Positions 17,590 to 28,713 of a stretch of DNA of 64,000 nt are shown here, in pieces. The DNA is taken from assembly GCA_949317995.1 (NCBI GenBank), contig OX439050.1, positions 5,742,771 through 5,806,770 of the forward strand. The letters are read 5' to 3'. The translations under genes and the position numbers were made by a program. The DNA is from Acholoe squamosa. Lineage: Eukaryota > Annelida > Polychaeta > Phyllodocida > Polynoidae. Every line of letters begins with the position of its first letter. Position 1 is the first letter of the stretch. The notes under the pieces are model-generated. The model made no database searches and was not told the DNA's origin. It saw nothing but the letters and a program-made list of their open reading frames with translations.

Positions 17590-18430
17590 CAGCCTGAGCA
17601 GGCCATACCAGGGGGGCTTCCCGGCCCCAAAATGGCCAAAATTTTTACACCCCTCCCTTTGTTAGGGAGTGGTCATTTTTTAACAACGGGGGGGGGGGGG
17701 GGTTGGTGGGTTTGGGGGGGGACAAAAAATTTAGACCCCTCTTAGGGAGTGGTCATTATTTATCAACAGGGGGGTGGTGGGTTTTCGCACAGATGCACGA
17801 AAACTTTTCACGCCCCCCTCGACGGCAGTCAAAATCTTTTGCGCCCCCCCGCGCCGGAGGCCAGGAGAATTTTCTCGCCCTTCTTTGATCTATAGTAGTG
17901 CGCGGGCTTTTTTGCTAAAAAGAGGGTGAATTTTTTTAGCCCCCCTCAAGAGGGGTCTGAAAATTTTATGCCCCCCTCAAACCCCCCTGTTGATATATAA
18001 TGACCACTCCCTTAGGAGGGGACAAAAAAAATGTCGCCCTTTTTGAGCGAAAAAGCCCGGGCGCCACTAAAGAATAAAAGGGGGGCACGGAAAAATTTCA
18101 GACCCCTCCGAGGGGGGTGCGGAAATTTTTTTGCCGCACACGCGCTGAATTTCACCAACCCCCCCCCTGTTGACATGGGGACCCCCCATCTAGACCCCCA
18201 GAGGGGGTCAGAATTTTTTCAAGCACTTGACCGGGGGGTCAGATTTTGTACTGCCATCTTCTCGCAAACCCACCGACCCCCGCCCTCTTGTTGAAAAATG
18301 ATCATGCCCTTAGGGACTAGAATTATTAGGTAGTGCATGGGTGGTGCATTTGAGGGGGGGGGCGTAAAATTTTTAGTGGCCTCCCGAGGGGGAGTGTAAA
18401 AAATGTCGTCCCATCTTGAGGGGGGGCGGG
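17590..18430. repeat. G/C-homopolymer-rich repeat region
   Basis: Runs of G or C of 6 to 14 bases alternate with AAATTTT-type stretches and with TTAGGGAGTGGTCATT or its complement. Related phrases (for example TCGACGGCAGTCAAAATC and a CTTTGA segment) recur in similar order at about 55290-55460. The short frames here are by-products of composition. Confidence 0.75.
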
Positions 18431-18432
18431 GG

Positions 18433-18780
18433 CGGCTGCGATGTACAAAGCAGTCATTGTACATCAAGGCAGTAGAAGACTGATCTTCTACATCCCAGAT
18501 GTACAAAGCAGTGCTTGTACATCTAGGGTGTAGAACATGTTCCTTCTGCATCCCAGATGTACAGAGCAGTGATTGTACATCCAGGGTGTAGAACATGTTC
18601 CTTCCACATCCCAGATGCACAAAGCAGTCATTGTACATCCAGGGTGTAGAACATGTTCCTTCTACATCAGAGATGTACAAATTGGTCATTGTACATCTAG
18701 GGTGTAGAAAACTGATGTTCTACATCCCAGATGTACAAAGCAGTGATTGTACATCTAAGGTGTAGAAGATGGGCGGTGAG
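18433..18780. repeat. 58-base tandem repeat, six copies
   Basis: Units begin CATCCCAGATGTACAAAG and recur at 18433, 18491, 18549, 18607, 18665 and 18723, an exact 58-base spacing. Each unit includes GATGTAC and GTACATC in opposite orientation, so every unit can fold. The long minus-strand open frame across it is a result of the periodicity. Confidence 0.9.
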
Positions 18781-18906
18781 GCGGCCGCAGAGTAAGGCAG
18801 CAGGCCGCCGCTGATTGGCTAGGCAGAGTACATCTAGGATGGACTACTAATGGGCGAGCAGGAGTCCATCCTGGATGCAGTGAAAGCTGAACATCGGCCC
18901 CGCTGC

Positions 18907-20120
18907 CTGCGGGCAGCGTACACTTCAGCGTCGCCATGCCGCCTGGTGGGAAACACGGGAACCGTCTGTACACAGATCGCAGGAAGAACGGCCCATTTGC
19001 GTCGCTACCTGTCGCCAAACCTCCAACTATACAGAGATTCCCCTCCCTCTGTGACGTCATCAGGCCATCTTGTGGAACCCCCTCTGTTTAAGAAGGAGCC
19101 ACAGTCGGCTAGTACACCGTGCTAGGCGGTGTGGGACAAAATAATCGTGGAGTTTACACCATTTCTGCAGGATTTAAAAGAAGCCACTCGTGGGTTTTAC
19201 GTGATGACCAAGACCACAAGCTGACACGAGTTGGAATGGGTGAGTAGGGACGTCTGGTTTGGAAGATTTCAGGGGAGAAACACTGGATTTGTGGTTGTGC
19301 CTCAGCCTCAGGCTTAGACGGAACCATCGCTAGGTATGTGAATGAAAAATTAAAAGTCATTATTACATATTTGGCTTTACCCTAGCTGTATTAAGGGGCA
19401 TGTGAGAAATATAAGTCTTTTGGAATTTTTGAAATCAAGTAATATTTGAGGCTGTGAGGGGACCTTTCATGAGACAAGGTTGGGCAGATTTTTGTCATAA
19501 TTTTAAACTTTACAAAGAGAGATGGTCTGTGATCACATCCATGTATTTTACTCAAATTTTAACACGTTTCTATTACCCTAAACTATATATTTTCTGAAAG
19601 CTCTTAATCTTGCGGACATTTTGCAACTTTTTCTGTGTCTCTATGATGTATACAACAGAAATTATGAATTTTTGCAGAAAAAAAGTGTGAAAAAACCTTA
19701 GAAATTAATCAATGAGAAAATCTGAGGAGCTTAGATAGGTATGTGCTCACTGTTCAATCTTCTTCAAACTTGACATACATCATCTTAAGTGTTTAATTTA
19801 ACTCCTTATGATATTTTGAATGCTCCTCTTACTTGCCATGAGGTAAAGGTTATCAGTAGAAGTTGATGTTCATCTTAATTAAGCTGTAATTAATTAACTA
19901 CCAATACCTCCTTGAAATTAAGGTAATGACAGCACAGAGAATCTTATGTACATAATATTAGAATTTTAAAGTGAATTGATGCATCAACTTAAACCATATT
20001 TATAGCCTAATAACTGAGAGCTACATGTGTACACCCCCTAAAAAGCGTCACAGAATGTAGTGACACACGTCCATGCTCATAGTGGTGCCGACGTTCACAT
20101 ACCTACCATCGCTAAAGGAG
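18907..20120. other. Intergenic DNA, no gene recognised
   Basis: This stretch is mixed composition at first and AT-rich after about 19350. Short frames exist but none has family features or splice context that I can support. Confidence 0.6.
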
Positions 20121-20440
20121 CCTCTGAATGAACATATCAGGGCCCAGTTAGCTGGGTACCTCAGGCTCAGGTAACAAAGTCAGCCAAGAATTTGGACTTC
20201 AACAGAAATACACGGGTTACATTACATATGAAAGACCTTGAAAATTACAATTCATAGGTCTTTGAATCAAGTTGATACACCCATTAAAAGTATTTTTATA
20301 TAAGTTTACATTTTGGAAACATGAAATACATTCTGTCAGTTCTCACCCTGTATATTTGCTCAAATAGTTTAGATAAGCCCGCTCATTAAACATGCACTGG
20401 GCTACCCAGCTAACCGGGCCCTGATATATTCATTCAGAGG
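20121..20440. mobile_element. MITE-like sequence with 38-base imperfect inverted termini
   Basis: The left arm starts CCTCTGAATGAACATATCAG (20121-20158) and the right arm at 20403-20440 is its reverse complement with a few mismatches. The interior has no gene. The size, about 320 bases, suits a non-autonomous DNA transposon. Confidence 0.7.
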
Positions 20441-20500
20441 CCCAGCAATTGATGTCCACTGAGTCTGCAGAGGGCTCAGCCTAGTCTTCCTGGGCCCCAG

Positions 20501-20700
20501 NNNNNNNNNNNNNNNNNNNNNNNNNNNNNNNNNNNNNNNNNNNNNNNNNNNNNNNNNNNNNNNNNNNNNNNNNNNNNNNNNNNNNNNNNNNNNNNNNNNN
20601 NNNNNNNNNNNNNNNNNNNNNNNNNNNNNNNNNNNNNNNNNNNNNNNNNNNNNNNNNNNNNNNNNNNNNNNNNNNNNNNNNNNNNNNNNNNNNNNNNNNN
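20501..20700. other. Assembly gap of 200 N
   Basis: Unknown bases; the true gap length may differ. Confidence 0.99.
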
Positions 20701-21179
20701 CATGGTTTTTTAACTTTGAAAAATCACAGAGGTGTTTTACACCATGTTATGAAGTTAATATTTTAAGATAAACGAAGTTTTACTATTTTTTAAACGAATT
20801 TTGTTAATAAAAGTAACATTGAGTAAGTATCTTTTGTTTTTTCGTTAGTTTTGTATAAGGAAAATATGCTGGTATTTAAGGTGCTTTAGATCGAGGAGTT
20901 ACACCCGCTGACTCTAGCACAGTGGTGGACGCTACCAAATTAGAGCTCCATTAAAGATAATTAAGCTGTCTTGTGAAATCTTTATTTTGTTATATGTAAT
21001 AGGATCATTGGTAAATTAACATAGAATGTTTTGCTGTAATAAGATACGGCTATTTCTATGTGAATTCTTCACTGCCGCCGCGAGAAGGCTATCCTATAGA
21101 GCAGCATTTAAATTTTGATCTTAATGGTCTAAAATTTCCCTGTTTTAAAATGTAGTTTATGTATGGGAACTTAGATACT

Positions 21180-21893
21180 TTATGATATAAACCCCTGATT
21201 TATGTAGATTTTGTGTAATATATCATACACATTGGGGTATTCAGTAGGAGCACATCCAGTGTGACATTTTTCTATTTTTTTTAAACACAATTTGAACAGA
21301 TCGGAAGAATATACGAAACAACAGCCTTTGATAACATAAAGTTTTTTCTTGTTAAAAAATCTGCTATAATGCCAAAAGGTTCCTACCAGTGCTTCTTTTA
21401 TGGAATTTTTGTTAAGTGATTCATTTTTTATCCAGCTTTGGATGATTGAACTTTTTACCCCATTGCGATGAGCACTGGTGTTAACCTTTAAGATATCTAA
21501 TATATCTTTAACTGAAATGCGATGACATAAGATGTGAACAAGCCAATAAACATGAGCATCGTCCATTATCCCATGGAACATGGTGGCTCTTATTAGCATT
21601 CTCAATGGTATACCATGGGCACAATCTGTGGCTGTATATGAGCTGTCTTTTTCTTCAATATTTTTTTGAAATTTTTCAACAAGAAATTTCAGATGGTTGT
21701 GAAAAGGACACAGGTTTTTTTTAGCTGGTTTCTGACATTCTGTTGCAGTACCATTAAGTGCTGAACACTTACCACGGTGTGTCACTGGATCTGCTCTCTT
21801 GTCTCTTAGCTCCCATAGGAATTTAGTATTGATGTTGTATTGAAAAACCTTCATAAAAGGTATAGTAGCCTCAAGTAAACCAAAGGATTCCAT
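21180..21893 (-). CDS. Unidentified reading frame, probably an exon
   Basis: The frame encodes 237 residues from an ATG at 21893. On the minus strand it stays open upstream to at least 21945, where a TTTTCATTAG acceptor-like sequence precedes RVKFLITTHSAITAW. This suggests that the ORF is the last exon of a longer gene. The sequence has a Cys/His-rich part (KCSALNGTATECQKP with CPFHNH) that may bind zinc, and a helical C-terminal part. No homologue is recognised. It could be a host gene or a transposon-derived gene. The flanks have no other coding features. Support rests on length and on amino-acid composition that looks like a real protein. Confidence 0.5.
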   Translation of the reverse strand: MESFGLLEATIPFMKVFQYNINTKFLWELRDKRADPVTHRGKCSALNGTATECQKPAKKNLCPFHNHLKFLVEKFQKNIEEKDSSYTATDCAHGIPLRMLIRATMFHGIMDDAHVYWLVHILCHRISVKDILDILKVNTSAHRNGVKSSIIQSWIKNESLNKNSIKEALVGTFWHYSRFFNKKKLYVIKGCCFVYSSDLFKLCLKKIEKCHTGCAPTEYPNVYDILHKIYINQGFIS

Positions 21894-21945
21894 CTTGTCT
21901 CGCCAAGCAGTTATAGCAGAGTGAGTCGTTATTAAAAACTTGACC

Positions 21946-23535
21946 CTAATGAAAATTGGGGGTTGACCTGCATCTTTCTTTGTTGTAGCGTTAAGTAAGG
22001 TTAAACAATATTAAAGTATTTGTTTCACAACATTTTGTTGTTTTTTTTTTACTTCTTTCTCTTTATAAACTATTATGATGATAAAAATATTGGTTTTAGC
22101 TTTAAAATTTACACCTGTTTAAGTATAAAGCTTTAAAAAAATCATTTTCAATGTTTTTTTAAACTAAGTTTACAATAAATTTGGTTGGCCTTATGTAAGG
22201 CGTCATGTGTGTTTCGAAATCATGTAGGGAGCGCCTTTAGCAAATTGCTGACCAGTGGTCATCTCATTATCACTCATGTCCTTAGTAAGGTCAGCATAGC
22301 TTAGGGCTAAAGCTGACCGCTGTTGACCATTTTTATGAGGGACACTACAACGATATAGCTCCAGGTAGTTGTCATTTCGAAGTAATTACATGCAACTTTT
22401 TTATGGTCAGCTTCTTGCTTTGATTCATGTTCACATTTTAGATGTTGACTTTAATTTACATCATTTGGACATTGCATAATGGTATAATATTTCGTTATAA
22501 TTAAACATTAATAAAACACTATCTTGTTTGCTTGATAGCATTTATTTTACCTAAAAGATTCATACCATATATGAGTGCTATCTTAGCAATATAACACAGA
22601 TATAAAATCTAAGTAAGTTAAGGATAACTAGAGACTATGGTATATATCCTGATTACTGGTTTTTAATATGCATTGATGAAGAGATAGTGAGATTGCTTTA
22701 TAGCACTTCATTGGAGCATCATGATGACCAATGGGTATAATATATAAGCAGACTGATGGACACCACCACTAAACTAAAGATAAAAGATCGTTAGCAGCTC
22801 TGCATGGTTTATAGGATGCTCCAATGAATTCTTGTTGAGCAGATTTATCCATATTTCATTGGAGCATCATGATGACCTATAGGTACAATATATAAGCAGA
22901 CTGATAAACACCAGCACTAAAGTATACGGCACATGGCTATTGTATTATTGACCAATGGGAAGCATCCCTGGCATTTACTGCAGAGACGGGGGCTGAAGGT
23001 GTTAGTCATAGTGCAGTCGGGGTCTAATGGCGGCCTCCATAGCCTAATGTGCTAATGCCCTATAGATAAATGATTGTTAGCATAAGTGTTAACCTAGGAT
23101 TCCTTTGAACCTTTTTTGTACTGGCTGAAATCTAACACTACAATAGCTTGCATATGTAGCACATATATAGGTAATTTAAGAGTTAACATGGAGTTTCCAT
23201 GAAATCTTATACAATTTTAATAGCGCTTTATTTTTATATCATATAAAAAAGTTATGATATAGTTCTATTTAAGATACTTTTTGAGCTTAATATGATGAGT
23301 AAATAATTGCTTTTACATATTGCTATTTAAGGGTGAGATACTTTAAGATATCTTAAATAAGTGACCCATAGGATGGCGACTATGATCAGATCTAAATCAT
23401 GATACAGAAATGATGTTATCATGATTTTTAGTGCTTAACTGTTTATAACTTATTGCTTTTTAAGTGATCCTTCTGTTTGGGTTTTATCTCAAACAAAAAT
23501 ATGGTGGCTTTTACCATACAATATAGCGGGATAAT
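21946..23535. repeat. AT-rich intergenic DNA with a diverged direct repeat
   Basis: No gene is seen. Two copies of a segment of about 70 bases, at 22707-22778 and 22858-22925, share CATTGGAGCATCATGATGACC and ATATATAAGCAGACTGAT. The GCATCATG core also marks the hairpin repeats in the 55.9-63.8 kb part. Confidence 0.6.
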
Positions 23536-24361
23536 TTATAATTCCTGCATTTCCACTGATTCCCCACCAGACAGTGGTTCTGCACATTCGCTCCATAGTG
23601 ATTCCCCTCTTTCCATGTATGCCATTCTTTTGGTTTTATTTTCTTTAGTTTTTTCCCTCTTCATTAATTTGATGCCAAAAGTTATAGCCAGAATGAGACA
23701 AATCATGAAACCCAAAGCAGTGATCACATTGGTATATACCAAGGTGTTAGAGAGCTGTTGACTTATACCTTGAGGCAAATTAGTTACTAAGGTTCCATCC
23801 TGCGTTGTGGCATATGTTGGAGACATAAAGCTTCCAGATATGGCATTTATGAGAGTAGTCCTATGGCGAAATGGAAGGTTAGTTTTTTCCTCAGGCATTG
23901 GACTTGTTTCAAAATTAGCTGACACAGTGCTTATTTCCATTGTTTCACCTGCAGATGTGAAATTTAAATATGAGGTGACAGCTGCTTTCAAAGGCGAGGA
24001 GGGGAAAGATGTTGCAACATTTGCCACAGTGGTGACATCACTTCCCCTGTCTATATAAATGGAGGAGCTCTGATCAGCATCATCATTCACACGGGTGGAC
24101 GTCAACACGCTGTCTGCACGAGGAGAATTTTTCTCCAGAGTTTCTGAGCCATTGTCTATATAAGCTGAGGTGCTGTCTGAATTTGTAGTTAAGCTAGCAC
24201 TTTCAGCGGTCACTTCTATATGATAATTTGCTGCTTTAGTAGTTGCTGATGACTTCTTTATGAAGAGAACGGTCTCAGTTGATGCTATCTCACTTTTGGG
24301 ATAGATGCTAGCGCTGCTAGTTGACGCTCTCACACCTTTAGGATAGGTAAGTTGAATTTTC
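23536..24361 (-). CDS. Exon 2 of mucin-like type I membrane protein gene
   Basis: With exon 1 (25251-25516) this gives a 363-residue protein. The acceptor reads TTTCCCACAG and the exon begins in the phase left by exon 1, giving RKIQLTYPKGVRAS across the junction. The outside part is rich in Ser, Thr and Ala, with a few N-x-S/T sites, like a mucin-type stalk. A membrane helix lies near the end (ALGFMICLILAITFGIKLM), followed by a basic stop-transfer (KREKTKENKTKR) and a 30-residue cytoplasmic tail with acidic Glu/Ser. The function is unknown; a surface receptor or adhesion role is possible. The intron contains a 280-base tandem duplication. Confidence 0.7.
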
Positions 24362-24394
24362 CTGTGGGAAATAATTATTTTCTATATTTTTTTA

Positions 24395-24954
24395 TACGAG
24401 AAATTTTTTATCATCTAAGCTGGGGGGTCAAACTCATGTTTAGGATAGTTTACCTTCAGTTAGGTCTGAAACACATTATGGTTATACATTGTAGTTTTTC
24501 CCAGGTGAGAAAAATCGAAGCCACGTGTGTTGAAGACTGGGGGGAGATATTTTTTTAAGCTAGCAGGGTTTTTGTTAGAGAGGATAACACTTAGTCGCCC
24601 TTTTTTTCCCTATTGAAACAAGAAATAAACTACAAAGGAAAAAGTGAGCTTTTTTTAGTTTAAGTTAGATAAATTCCGAGAATTTTTTTATTATCTAAGC
24701 CGGGGGGTCAAACTCATGTTTAGGATAGTTTACCTTTAGTTAGGTCTGAAACACATTACGGTTATACATTGTAGTTTTTCCCAGGTGAGAAAAATCGAAG
24801 CCACGTGTGTTGAAGACTGGGGGAGATATTTTTTTGAAGCTAGCAGGGTTTTTGTTAGAGAGGATAACACTCAGTCGCCCTTTTTTCCCATTTAAACAAG
24901 AAATAAACTACAAAGGAAAAAGTGAGCTTCTTTAGTTTAAGTTAAATAAATTGC
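24395..24954. repeat. 280-base tandem duplication inside an intron
   Basis: Two nearly identical copies are offset by 280 bases (for example GGGGGGTCAAACTCATG at 24422 and 24702). Differences are a few substitutions and T-run lengths. It lies between the two exons of the minus-strand membrane-protein gene, so it is a recent event in its intron. Confidence 0.9.
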
Positions 24955-25250
24955 TGCTTTTAAAATATACCATAGCATGCTTCATTGCAAACTTTTGTGA
25001 GGAGCTTAAAACTAGCTTTAAATTTAGTTCATAGATCGAGTGGTTTAGTACATGTATATTTCACAGGAGGTCGCCAGCAGCATGTAAGTTTACCTGTTAC
25101 CTGACTGAAATCACTGGTGCATGACCTTACCTGCTACCTTGCTGACCTATTCTCAGGGCTATAACTTGCACATGCGCAGAGGACTTGACTTTGGCTACAC
25201 AAAGGACATTAATCGTCATATTATTAAGTATCAACTTTTCACAAACTTAC

Positions 25251-25516
25251 CTACATGTTCCATAGGAGCAATAGAAAATAGGTATTCCTTGTATCTCAAT
25301 TCTTCTTAAGAAGGGGAAAGTATTGGTGCTGTAATTTATGTGGTTTATATCAACGAAATCTTCCCATTCTACAAAGGAGCTTTTCACTGTGTCCACCGTG
25401 GCACGTGTTGGTAGACAGTTGTCACATTTTAAATGCTGTTTTTTTTCACAAAAACACGATTTTGCCTCTATGATAGAAACAGCAGAGAGCAGAACAAATA
25501 TAACCGTGCAGTACAT
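25251..25516 (-). CDS. Exon 1 of mucin-like membrane protein gene (signal peptide)
   Basis: The frame starts with MYCTVIFVLLSAVSIIEA, a typical signal peptide with cleavage likely before KSCFC. A small Cys-rich domain follows, with CFC, CDNC, FYC and GTC. The exon ends in AG before the donor GTAAGT, leaving two bases of a codon that exon 2 completes. Phase agreement and a clean donor and acceptor make the two-exon model likely. No domain family is recognised for the Cys-rich part. The first exon lies on the same strand 0.9 kb upstream of exon 2. Confidence 0.72.
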
Positions 25517-27640
25517 GGTGCTTGCTTAGAATGAAGAAAGAATAGCTCGCTAAGGGAATTGAGGGAACAACAGACTCGACCCTATTCTTTATCTATGATT
25601 TAAGTAGAACGCATGGTGTTAACTTACATCTTACATTCCGCTCTGTCGATACTCTCCATTTAAGTTAGGTGTAAACAGCTTTATACACCAGCCATTAAGA
25701 CCAGGAACATGACCCAGCTGTTCTGATACTCTAACCAAAGAATGGACCTGTTTACCGTATTTCCCCATGTATAAAACTGAGCTAATACAAGCAAAACTGT
25801 CAAATTAACTGGGTCTATATGTTATGCACCAAGTAGGAATGGACACAATTCCGGAATTGCCCATTACTGATTTTGCCCAATTCTGGAATTGTCCTCTCTT
25901 AGGCTGCGCAATTCAGGAAAATTTAACCCTTTAGACCTTAAAACGGCCAAAAACGGCCGGGTCTAGTCTCCTCAAAACGACCATTGACGGTCGATTTTTG
26001 AACAATTTTCACTGATTTTTCATGGCAAGACAAAAGCAAATATCACTGATGAGAAATTAACAGAAGTTGCTGTTCCTGTTTGATACTGTTCAGCCAAACT
26101 TAAAAGTTGAATTCTTATCACCATATGAGCATTAGAAAATTTACAAAGGTTTAAAGTGAGGTGAAGGGCCAAAAAAATGCCCATTTTTAGCTAAAATCGG
26201 TGAAATCTTGAGGAAATAAAGCATTGTTTCCTACAATTGGTTGAGGTCTAAAGAGTTAAATGAAATAAACATTCTAACATTGCACAAAGGTTTGCAAAAT
26301 GTCCATCCTTGAAAATTCCTTGATACCTTTGGTTTAAAGAGTGATGGGTAACTCATAATTGCACCAGAGTTTGTTGTTTGACAGTCCCAATGTGTCATTC
26401 TCACAGCTTAATTCACACCTAAAGTTAGATGTAAGATGCTTCAAACATACCCTATACAACACCCATTACAGCTTGTGGGCGAGGTGAAAAATAAAATGAC
26501 ACATAAATTTTAGAGATCTGATTTTAAATCAAATTGTTCCAACAGAATTATCTATTAGGCTTTATTATTCCTAAACTGTGCAAATTCCCATATTGTGCAT
26601 AACATATACACAGGGTAGGGATATACATGGGCTAAGGACTACAGTGTTTTTTTTCACATATTTTGAATATAACTTAGTTAATACACGAGGTAGACCAATA
26701 CACTTGACTAAGCCAATACACGGGGAAATACGCTACATAGAGCTTTAACTGAAAGGTGATGGAATATATTTATAGCAGAGATTTAGAGCTGTTAATTCTT
26801 TTATAAAAATGGCAGATATGCTGTATCTCAAGGGAATTTGCAAGCCAGAGTTAACACATGATAGCTCATATTGTATGTGAGATTCTTTTATGCTTAGGGG
26901 ATTTTGGTTCATACAATTAGTTTTGAGAGCATGGATTGCTATAGCAAAGACCAGTTTTACTAATTGGCTTTCCCATTTAGTGGGCTAAGGTTTCATATTG
27001 TGAGAAATTAAGTTACATTTATGTTGCAAGTTTACTCATTATGCTTTAGGCAAACTGGGTTTAGTAGTTTGGCTTGCTTAGGGTCTCAAATTGCTAAAAC
27101 CCACATTGGCAAGATCTTTTTAAGATAAAAAATAGTTATAGAGCTGAGTGACAAGGGACAAAAGCACTTTATAAAATTAACAATTTGACAACAGCACTCA
27201 GATAATTGAATTAAACTGTCAGCGTGAATTTCTCCATGAAATTGTTATATGATTTTAAATATCAAACTGTCAGCGTGTATTTTTCCTTCATATTGTTAGT
27301 GCGAATGCTTTATAGCTGTATGAATTCCATTATTCAATGAACTTTTAGACATGTAGTAACTTATAAAAAATCTTTAAATGTGCAATGAAGCTCATACACA
27401 CAAATGCATTATGGTATTGTTAATAACACTGAGAATTGTTGCTTTTTCTTAATTTAATAGCAGTTTAAAAACATTGAGTTATAAAGACAAAGAGCAAGAA
27501 ACTGAACTTTTTGTAATAGCCATATAATATTTGATATGCTAAATCTACATTATTTGACTTACAGAAAAAAGCTGCGGTTCCATTCCTTAATGCTCGTTTG
27601 CTGAGAGTCAACTAGACGTTCCACAAATGGGCTACAGATG
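25517..27640. other. AT-rich intergenic DNA, no gene recognised
   Basis: No supported coding sequence. A short direct repeat with AACTGTCAGCGTG occurs at about 27217 and 27269. A segment near 25930-25995 has AAACGGCC repeats. Confidence 0.6.
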
Positions 27641-27878
27641 GTCTACCTTTAGACATCCATGAAAAGGATCGCTCGATTTAAGTGAAGCTGTTTGGACTCT
27701 GATCGTTCTCAGAAAGCGCTGAAAACTCGTAAAGCTTCACCTAGGATAAAAGCTGAGTCCACTTTTAAAGGTAGACACTGTAAACTTTTATCAAACTAAT
27801 GCAAGTGTCCATTGAACAAGTGTTTATTCAAATTGTTCTTGAAAAGCGCTGAAAACTTTTAAAGCCTTATTGCTGTAA
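27641..27878. repeat. Repeats just upstream of element B first gene
   Basis: The 14-base AAGCGCTGAAAACT occurs at 27714 and 27844, inside a less exact repeat of about 36 bases. An 11-base inverted pair GTCTACCTTTA / TAAAGGTAGAC lies at 27641 and 27766. This may be the leader or terminal region of element B, but no matching copy was found at the right end. Confidence 0.45.
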
Positions 27879-28337
27879 ATGGATTTGGCTAAACTAGAAG
27901 AGGAAAAACCAATTGATATTTATTATCTTTTAATCAATTTTACAACAAACGGTCAAGGATTTTGTGAATGTTTTTATTGTAATTTTCTTGGAACAACACA
28001 TTTTCATGCATCTTTTAAACCATATGAACATATTTGCCCTCCTTATGAGGTTATAACTCACGACTTAGTTGAAAAAGTGTCAGAAATAGCAGAACAGATT
28101 AATCATCAGTTTCATCCAATTACTACTTTAAAAAATCTTTGTTTAAGTTTATCTAAAGTTTACCTTAAAGACACTAGGAGAGAAAAGCTCCTTTCTATTT
28201 TACCTTTGAGCTTAGTAGATGATATTTTATTTGAAGAAGATTTCATTAAAAAAACTAAGCGACTAAGCATAAACCATCTTCCTATTTTATTGAAACATCA
28301 CATAGGAGAGCAAATTGTTTACTGTCTCTATGACTAG
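27879..28337 (+). CDS. CxCxxC protein 1
   Basis: The product is 152 residues. Its start (IDIYYLLINFTTNGQGFCECFYC) has a YYLL segment before a CxCxxC motif. Two further genes in this window, the next gene here and the last gene of element A, have a similar motif near their start. A possible Zn site could be made with the His residues that follow. The C-terminal half is Leu-rich and helical. It overlaps the next gene by 23 bases. The function is unknown. Confidence 0.6.
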   Translation: MDLAKLEEEKPIDIYYLLINFTTNGQGFCECFYCNFLGTTHFHASFKPYEHICPPYEVITHDLVEKVSEIAEQINHQFHPITTLKNLCLSLSKVYLKDTRREKLLSILPLSLVDDILFEEDFIKKTKRLSINHLPILLKHHIGEQIVYCLYD

Positions 28338-28695
28338 GTTTTATCTCGCATTTAAAGATAGTCAAACTGAAGAACTTTGCTCTTGTCATAATTGTACATA
28401 TATGCTACATACTTTAGACATAGCAGATTTTTCTGCCAAATATATTACATTTAATCAGATTATAACAGAAACATGTGTATACAATGCGAATTTAGCTCTT
28501 AATGATTACACCAAAGTAAATCCTCGAGATATAGTAAATACACCTTCTTATTATCAGGCTCCTTTTTTTGATTTTCACTTTACAACTAGCATTTTTTTAT
28601 TTTCCATAGTTCAGCATGAGGGCTATATTCCTATGAAAAAGTTGCGTAGTGAAGATGAATTTTTTCCTTCATTGGGAGAAATATCAAAGTTATAG
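28315..28695 (+). CDS. CxCxxC protein 2
   Basis: This 126-residue product begins with a short leader and FYLAFKDSQTEELCSCHNC, again an aromatic-Tyr-Leu segment and CxCxxC. The likely start is M1 or M6 (28330). It overlaps the preceding gene and ends ten bases before the next ORF. The rest has no recognisable motif. The gene pair probably arose by duplication and diverged strongly. Confidence 0.55.
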   Translation: MFTVSMTRFYLAFKDSQTEELCSCHNCTYMLHTLDIADFSAKYITFNQIITETCVYNANLALNDYTKVNPRDIVNTPSYYQAPFFDFHFTTSIFLFSIVQHEGYIPMKKLRSEDEFFPSLGEISKL

Positions 28696-28713
28696 ATTTT
28701 AGGGTTGCTTTCA

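Larger units (their letters stand above)
17373..18906. mobile_element. Foldback-like element with about 111-base inverted termini
   Basis: Bases 17373-17483 and 18796-18906 are near-perfect reverse complements (for example CAGCTTTCACTGCATCCAGG and its complement). The interior has no credible gene. It holds a G/C-homopolymer-rich stretch and a 58-base tandem array. This fits a non-autonomous foldback transposon or an inverted duplication. No target duplication was established. Confidence 0.65.

Noticed and set aside
18219-18689. 156-codon minus-strand frame
   Set aside because: It crosses a 58-base tandem array; the periodic peptide is a repeat artefact.
20476-20703. Frame made of X residues
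   Set aside because: It spans the N gap.
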